In this document: in pieces, positions 57,307-64,000 of the stretch
Position numbering within the stretch: the first letter of the stretch is position 1
Layout of the letters: each line of letters begins with the position of its first letter
NCBI RefSeq assembly: GCF_036588685.1
Contig: NC_086374.1
Coordinates: 74,646,457 to 74,710,456, forward strand
Reading direction: 5' to 3'
Length of the DNA: 64,000 bases
Source of the DNA: Mytilus trossulus
Lineage: Eukaryota; Mollusca; Bivalvia; Mytilida; Mytilidae
The notes under the pieces: generated by a model
Database searches by the model: none
What the model saw: only the letters and a program-made list of their open reading frames with translations
Told to the model about the DNA's origin: nothing
Position numbers and translations under genes: made by a program

Positions 57307-58255
57307 GTGTATCTTATTCTTCATTTTATACAGTTTTTAGATAAATCTTGTGTTCAATGTTGATTTTAAAACGCAGCTGAGAAATAAACATGGCTTAATG
57401 ACTGATTAAGATGTAGTTTTTTGGTGTTTAAAAATTGTTTTTTATAAATAATCTTTTGTTTAATAGAAGTATACCATAAAAAGAATGTGGTGCTTGATAG
57501 ATTATTATTCATGTTATTAGCTAGAATTTATTTTTTGCAATACTGTAAAACAGTAAAATCTTGACGTAGTCTGACATTATAACAAGATATAGTGATATGT
57601 TATCACAGTAAAACAAAGAACAAGAAATAATGCTTTATTGTTTTCTATATAAATTTTATTTCTTAAAGATTCATGGTTCTCTCTATATATACATTTTACT
57701 TTAATAATAATAAGAATATACATGTATATTAAATACTATAGTAAAACTTTATTGTCTAGAAACTCTCTTTATATTTATCTTAAAGTTTTCCCCCATTTAA
57801 CATGTAAAGTGGTACTAAATTTGTATTATATTAGTTATATTCTTCATCATTGTATATTATATTCATGCATCCATAAATCCTTTTTCTAAAATGTAATAAC
57901 AACCAGTAAAGATAATGCTTCATACACAATTAAAAATAGAGATTTTTATTTTTATTTCTGAAATACAATAAAAAACCTGAAGGAAAAGAAATAAAAAGGG
58001 TTATTCTGTAACACAGTATTATCTCTCTCAAAGATTTGGAATAAAGAAAATTTAGATAAGAGTTATCCCTCTTTTTATGGTACTTAGCTTAAATAAGTTG
58101 AATGCCTTTTTATTTTTAATGCATACTTTCAAACAGATGTATTATACTACTATGTGTTTTAAATGTAGACTTACACATGATTATGATAATGTTATAGATA
58201 TATCACTATGCTTTAAAGCTAGTTTTCAGCCATATATTTCAATTTTGGATTTATA
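57307..58255 (+). other. LINE inter-ORF spacer
   Basis: About 950 bp, very AT-rich, stops in all frames. It presumably carries the signal for ORF2 translation, but no structure was identified. Confidence 0.5.
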
Positions 58256-61200
58256 ATGAATCAGAAGTCATTAATTAAGCAACTAACTATATCTGCATGG
58301 AATATACATGGTCTTGGTGACAAATCAAATGATGATTTTTTTCTTAACAGTATAAAAAGTGACATAAATATCTTATTAGAAACCTGGAAAGGAGAATGTA
58401 AAGAATATAATATCCCTGGCTTTAATACCTTTTCTAAAATAAGAAAAAAGAAGAAGAAAGCAAAAAGACATAGTGGTGGGATACTAGTATACTATAAAAA
58501 AATATACTCCAAAGGGATTTCCCATATTCAAGAAGGTACAAATTCACAAAACAGGCTATGGCTTAAATTAGACAAAAATTTCTTTGGCCTTACACATGAC
58601 TTATACTTGTGTGCTGTTTATATCCCCCCTGTAAATTCCACTCATTATGAAAATGACTATACCCAGTTAGAAAAAGAAATAAGTACATATTCAAACAAAG
58701 GACAAATTGTCTTAATAGGAGATTTTAACTCCCGCACTAGCAGTCATCCAGATTTTATAGAAAATGATGACCCAGATCTATTTAATATACATTCTCAAAA
58801 TATATTACCTCAAAATTATGATGTGGATCAATTTTTAAAAAGAAATAACCAAGATAAAATACTTAATGCACAGGGTAACAATCTTTTAGAATTATGCTTG
58901 TCATCAAGACTACGTATACTTAACGGCAGATACATTGGTGATTCTTTGGGATATTTTACATGTTTCACGCCCAATGGCTTGAGTACAGTAGATTATGCTA
59001 TTGTAAGTAAGAGTCTCCTGACCTCAGTAATATACTTTAAAACTAATGAAATCAACTACCTTTCAGATCATGCACAAATTGAAATATTTCTTAAATGTAA
59101 TATAAGTGAAAAACAGTATCTATTTCCAGAAGACAAATGGAAAACAATGAAATCTTATAAGTGGAACGATAACTCCAAAAATATATTAATTCAAACTATA
59201 TCTTCTGAAAATTTTATAAATGAAATTATAAACTTTGAAACAAAGAAATATAGTGAAAATCAAAATGGGATAGATCAGGCAGCTAGTGAGCTTGATTTAA
59301 TTTTATGCAACTTAACAGAAAAATCTTGTACATTAAGACATGTAAGAGGTATACCAAACTCTAAAAGAAACAAAAAAAAGAAACAAAAATGGTCAGATAA
59401 TGAAGTATATGAATATAAAAAGTCAATAAATGCAGTCGGAAAAGAATTAAGACAAAATCCCTTTAACTGTTCACTGAAACATAAATATTTTTGTTTACTC
59501 AAATCATTTAGAAAGTTAATAAAACTGAAAAAAATAGAATATAAAAAGAAAATCTTTGATAAACTTTCAGATTCAATGAATAAAAATCCTCAGGAATACT
59601 GGAAAATACTAAAATCACTAGAAAACAAAAATATAGATGGAGATGATGATTTAAAAGAAATGTTAAAGGACAGTGAAAGCACAATTAAACATTTCCAAAA
59701 TCAAGGAAAGTTTTCAAAAATAAATAATGATTTTCAAACCAAAATTGAGCAAAAGCTGAAAATTTTTGAAGATAATATTTCTTATAACCCTGAAACAGAC
59801 AGGCCTATTACTTGCTCTGAAATTAATTGTATTTTAAAAAACTTAAAAAATGGAAAAGCAAGTGGTCCAGATAGTGTGTTAAACGAGGTAATTAAATTTA
59901 GTAGTCCAGTAACTACCAAAGCATATGCTAAATTATTTAATCTTATGTTAAAAACAGGACACTATCCAACTTCATGGAATACTGCATACATAACTTTAGT
60001 ACATAAATCTGGTGACAAATGTAACCCAAGCAACTACAGAGGAATTTCTTTAATCAACTGTATATCCAAATTATTTAGTAGCATCTTAAATCAAAGAATG
60101 ATTAAAACTTTGGAAAAAAAATTAACTAATGCCCAATTTGGATTTAGAGTTAATCATAGAACTGCAGACAGTGTATTTATCCTTAAAACTTTGATTAATA
60201 AATATATTCATAAAAATAAAAGAAAACTTTTTGTCTGTTTTGTAGATCTTAAAAAGGCTTTTGATTCCCTTTGGAGAATTGGAATGCTTTATAAATTAGC
60301 TAAAATGGGTGTAGGGAAACATATGTTTGAAATAATAAAACAACAGTTTATTCATACTGAAGCATCTTTAAAATATAATGATAAACATTCTAGATTCTTT
60401 CCCATTGACCGAGGAGTAAAACAAGGGGACAGTATTAGTCCCACACTCTTCAATTTATTTATTAATGATATAGTTGAAAATTTTGACCATAAAGGTTCAA
60501 CACCCTTGAGAATATTAAATTCTGATATAGGAAGTCTTTTGTTTGCTGATGACCTTATAATTTTATCGGAAAGTAAAGAAGGTCTTCAAAATAGCCTTAA
60601 TAACTTATCAAATTACTGTGAAAAATGGCAATTATGTCTAAATACTAAAAAAACAAAAACAATGATCATTGAACAAAGAACTACAAAACTGGAACCATAC
60701 ATTGTAAGGTTCAATAATGAAAAAATTGATAACGTTACAGAATATAAATTTCTGGGCACTCTGATAAAAATTTTTGGGAAATTTCCCTGTTAATGTATCC
60801 TGTAATCTTTTTGATTCTCTTATAAAACCAATTTTAACATATAATGCTGAAATATCATACATGGATACATATCAATCTTATTATAGAGCAAAAGGCAGAT
60901 TAAAATCTCAAAACAAAGATATAGATAATTTCCAATATTTGGATAAGACTCCCTTTGAAAAGGTTCATGTTAATTTCTGTAAATATATTCTAGGTACTAA
61001 AAAACATCTGCTAATTTAGGCGTTAAAGCTGAACTTGGTAGACAACCAATAGAAAAATATATAAAAACACAAGCAATTCTTTATTGGGCTAGATTAAATA
61101 CTGAAAACATAAACCCGTTACTAAAAGAAAGTTATACATTAAGTAAACACCTTGATTCACAAGGAGTTTATACTTGGTTCACTTTTATAAAAGACTCAAC

Positions 61201-61747
61201 ACAAGAAATAAATATTGATACACAAAAAGTAATGTCCTGTCAAAACATGGAACAAGTTAACAAATTAAAGACTTGGATTAAGAATACTACAAGTAAATTT
61301 TATACAGAACTACTGGAAAATAAAATAAATAGTTTGAACGAAAATAACAAACTTTTTCTTTACAAAAATATTAAAGTCAAACAAGACCAAGAATTTTATC
61401 TTAAATATCAAAATTTTGAAACTAGACGTTTATTTACAAAAATCAGAATTAGTGACCATAATTTGCTCATTGAAAAGGGCAGATATCTAAAAATACCTCG
61501 AGACAATAGAACATGTCCAACTTGTAAAACCTTAGAAGATGAAAATCACTTTCTCCTCCACTGTCAAATTAATAACGTTTTACGTATAAAACTTTTTAAT
61601 GACATGGCAATAGATAATCCTATGTTTCCAAATCTATCTGATACACAAAAACTAGTAATTCTACTAAATCCTTCTAATATAAACCAAGTGAAAAAAACAG
61701 GTTCCTTTATAAAACAGTCTTTAGAGCTGAGGACAGGGGACTCTTAG
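58256..61747 (+). pseudogene. LINE ORF2: endonuclease-reverse transcriptase, disrupted
   Basis: The first 845 codons (58256-60793) are intact. The APE endonuclease has 'SAWNIHGLG', 'LLETW', 'LIGDFNSRT' (~155), 'STVDYAIVS' (~245) and 'YLSDHAQIE' (~270). The reverse transcriptase has 'GKASGPDSVLNEVIK', 'NYRGISLINCISKL', 'FVDLKKAFDSLW', 'DRGVKQGDSISPTLF' and the catalytic 'LLFADDLI' (~763). After 'YKFLGTLIK' (~60770) a segment of about 30 residues seems deleted and the frame shifts: 'VNVSCNLFDSLIKPIL' continues in the next frame to 61003. There one A missing from an A-run shifts it again, and 'TSANLGVKAELGRQP' runs to the stop at 61745. The C-terminus has a Cys-x2-Cys...His...Cys knuckle ('CPTCKTLEDENHFLLHC'). 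Not functional as it stands. Confidence 0.85.
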
Positions 61748-61866
61748 TTAGTTTTACTTGTATATATATAGATATGTGTGTGTTCAACTCAGTTATTTTA
61801 TTGTTGTTGTTACTTTTGCTTATGTCACAAGTATTATGTTACTTATATGACAAATAAAGATTATTT

Positions 61867-63926
61867 AAAAACTTTGATTTACCACAAGTCGATGGCATGT
61901 ACTGGACGTTTTTCCCCGGTGCACACATCAACATAATTACATTAAATCATATGTATGTTTCATTGTAATACGTAATTCTGATTGGCTAACTGCACATCAC
62001 GTGTTATTCCTTAAGCAATTGCATTTCTCAATAAAACTTATCATTCATGTTAACACGAGGTCCCACAATAAAGTGCACAGGTGAATTAAATCAAAAATTA
62101 ATAAAATTTGTGTTTTCATGATCCTAGCTAAAAAATGTAATCATAAGAATTGAATGCTTCTTTTTTGTAACTTCATAGGGTTGTAAAAGCGTTGACCGTG
62201 CGCACATTTTTAGAATGAAGCGCAAGCGCTTCATACAAAATGGACTTCGGTCAACGCTTTTTTTGTTTGTAGTTTCACAATGAGTGTAAATAAATACAAC
62301 ATTGATTTTTTATCAGGTATTCAAGTATAAACAACTAGAAAAAATAGGAAGCTTCCTGAAATAAACGTTGCTTGAACATCAAATACATTTTATTCTTCTA
62401 AAGTAACAAGACTTTGGATGTGGGTCAAATTTAAATCATGTTTTTTTTTGGGGGTTTCTTTTGCATTGTGTCGATATTTGTAGTGGACTCTCAGTTTCCA
62501 AGTTTATCATCATCTCATAACTTCGTTACGGACATTATTTAAAACAATGTTTGTTCAGATTTGTCGTTTTTCAATTTAGAAAGTATAAAAAAAACCCACT
62601 AAGGTTTCAGCTCCCTCACACATAGTAAACTTAAATATGGATTTGGTTCATATTATATGTTTTTATTATTCACATAGCTCACTAGCTGTTGCGATTCTTA
62701 TAAATCATTGCTTTAAAGTTTAAGAATTAATTTTGATTGTTCCTGAAAAATGTAAATCCAGAATTTCGCGTCGTTTAAAAAGTGGTTGTTTTCCCTTTTT
62801 GTCAATACAACAAAACTAATAAACCACCAAGTGCATGGTGATTATGGCTGAAATATATTGATTTATCTCTTTTGCTGAGAAAAAAAGGGTTGAAAGTGCT
62901 ATTTTCCGTTAAATTGTAAAAGCAAATGAAAAAATGTGAAGCGTAAGAAATTCTCTCATCCTTATAATGCATTGTATTATGTCCTGGATATTCCCATTGT
63001 AGAATGTACTTGAACAGTATAAGGAAACTTATCTTATATCCGAAATAGAAATTCGTGACACAAGATGCTTTAGTATATAATGACCTTAATATTAATACAT
63101 AGTTGTGTTGAGTGCGTGGTTTTCCTTTGACGTAATAATTCTCAAATTGGGTCGGAACTAATTCATAGTACATTGAAGCAAGCCTGATGTTGCCTGCCTT
63201 TCATATACACGGATTTAAAACAGTACATTTACGAGGATTAAACATTTCATTATAACTGAAGAATACTAAGAAACTTTTGAAATTAGATACCTAATATATA
63301 GTAACATCTGCTTTAAAGAGTATAGGCATCCGTAATCACATGCCTATTTTTATCTAATCCTAGAAGTAAAATCTCGACGGCAATCTATACAATAGATATT
63401 TTAGCTATATAAAACATTTTGGACTTGGCTAATTCGTAGGTAACCATGTATCATTCCAATTTAAGCGAACTGACAGACAAACGTATTTATTTTACCCTCC
63501 CTGCCTCTTAAAAGAATCTAGTCTAAGAGGCAAATTAATTTAATTGTCGGGTACACACCACAAATAGGACATCCGTACTTTTTCGGAATGTATCAAATAC
63601 GTTATGTATTTTCAGAGAGTGCAACTACACTAAGTTTGAGTCTGCATTATTTGTTAAGAACATATATGTTCATTTGGAGGGCGTTGCTGAGATTTTTTTT
63701 AACTGTGACACAATACATGGAAATGAACAGTAAAATCCGTTACTGATGTCTTTGTCATCAATATGTAACATAACATGATTTTCAAAACAAAAGGATATGT
63801 CATATTGACAGTTCGATTCTTTTTCTTCTATTGCCTAGCTATGATCGGGAGAAATCTGTTTGCGCCAACGAGTGTCCTTTTTGTGCAACAAATCATTGGA
63901 GCAAATGCTACGTACGTGCCACTTAT
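61867..63926 (+). repeat. Tandem unit C, 3' part
   Basis: It resumes 'aaaactttgatttaccacaa' exactly where unit A/B sequence continues, and follows unit B to about 63925. It ends earlier than unit B, at 'cgtgccacttattata', where an R4 repeat starts. The second copy of the 123-codon frame lies at 62802-63173. Confidence 0.85.
62185..62260. repeat. Two-level hairpin in unit C
   Basis: Outer stem 'gcgttgaccg'/'cggtcaacgc', inner 'atgaagcgc'/'gcgcttcat', loop 'aa'. Equivalent to 53186-53270 in unit B. Confidence 0.7.
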
Positions 63927-64000
63927 TATAATAGATATAGGAAGATGTGGTGTGAGTGCCAATGAGACAACTCTCCATCCAAACAACAATTCAAAAATTA
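63927..64000 (+). mobile_element. R4 repeat, cut by window end
   Basis: 'atagatataggaagatgtgg' to 'caattcaaaaatta' matches 20989-21059 with about two differences. It interrupts the end of unit C. Confidence 0.8.

Larger units (their letters stand above)
55550..61866 (+). mobile_element. Non-LTR retrotransposon (LINE, CR1/L2-like), ~6.3 kb
   Basis: ORF1 (esterase type) and ORF2 (APE endonuclease + reverse transcriptase + C-terminal zinc knuckle) are separated by ~950 bp of AT-rich spacer. The 3' end 'gacaaataaagattattt' has AATAAA and no long poly(A). The element splits unit C. Its boundaries follow from comparison with units A and B, whose uninterrupted site reads 'actagttacgtattttaaaa'. A short shared 'ttattt' may be the target duplication. 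Esterase-type ORF1 proteins are known from CR1 and L2 clades; the clade call is an inference. Confidence 0.85.

Overview
The window looks like nuclear DNA from a bivalve mollusc, most likely a mussel of the genus Mytilus. It is AT-rich and intron-bearing. It is packed with dispersed sequences that I recognise from memory as common in mussel genomes, for example the stretches at 5288-5765, 6321-6715, 20990-21330, 46530-46775 and 63927-64000. The species cannot be told from the sequence. There are no bacterial-style operons, rRNA genes, convincing tRNA genes or CRISPR arrays.

Three host gene models can be supported. (1) At 3857-4541 (+) lies the last coding exon of a cyclase-family (kynurenine-formamidase-like) metal-dependent hydrolase, with a hydrophobic C-terminal tail. 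(2) At 10322-17117 (-) a four-exon gene encodes about 643 residues: signal peptide, carboxylesterase/cholinesterase-like ectodomain, one transmembrane segment and a short cytoplasmic tail. The catalytic serine elbow is deleted, so this is a neuroligin/CLAM-type pseudoesterase. (3) At 42567-48985 (-) four short phase-0 exons encode a 120-residue secreted, histidine-rich, BRICHOS-like protein. Models 2 and 3 were put together by hand from splice signals and reading phase; two or more of their exons are too short to stand out as ORFs. A possible small spliced transcript (38095-39318, +) and a decayed G-alpha-like fragment (2574-2891, -) are weaker calls.

The rest is mostly repeats. At 22.65-30.05 kb two direct copies of one long transposon with CGATC/CGACC-rich arms each carry their own nested insertions, including a dead Tc1/mariner element in the right copy. 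Several other fold-back elements (14.7-15.6, 33.1-33.9, 37.5-40.4, 40.6-41.6 and 42.1-42.4 kb) share one design: a short family-specific motif repeated in inverted orientation in the two arms. From 51.67 kb to the end, a repeat unit of up to 2.7 kb headed by a 24-bp minisatellite occurs three times in tandem. The third copy is split by a LINE (about 55550-61866) with an SGNH-esterase ORF1 and an APE-endonuclease/reverse-transcriptase ORF2. ORF2 is broken by an internal deletion and a frameshift.

The host genes show no obvious functional link to one another; the transposons sit in and between their introns. Exon models rest on splice consensus, reading phase and remembered family motifs. No alignment or transcript evidence was available.
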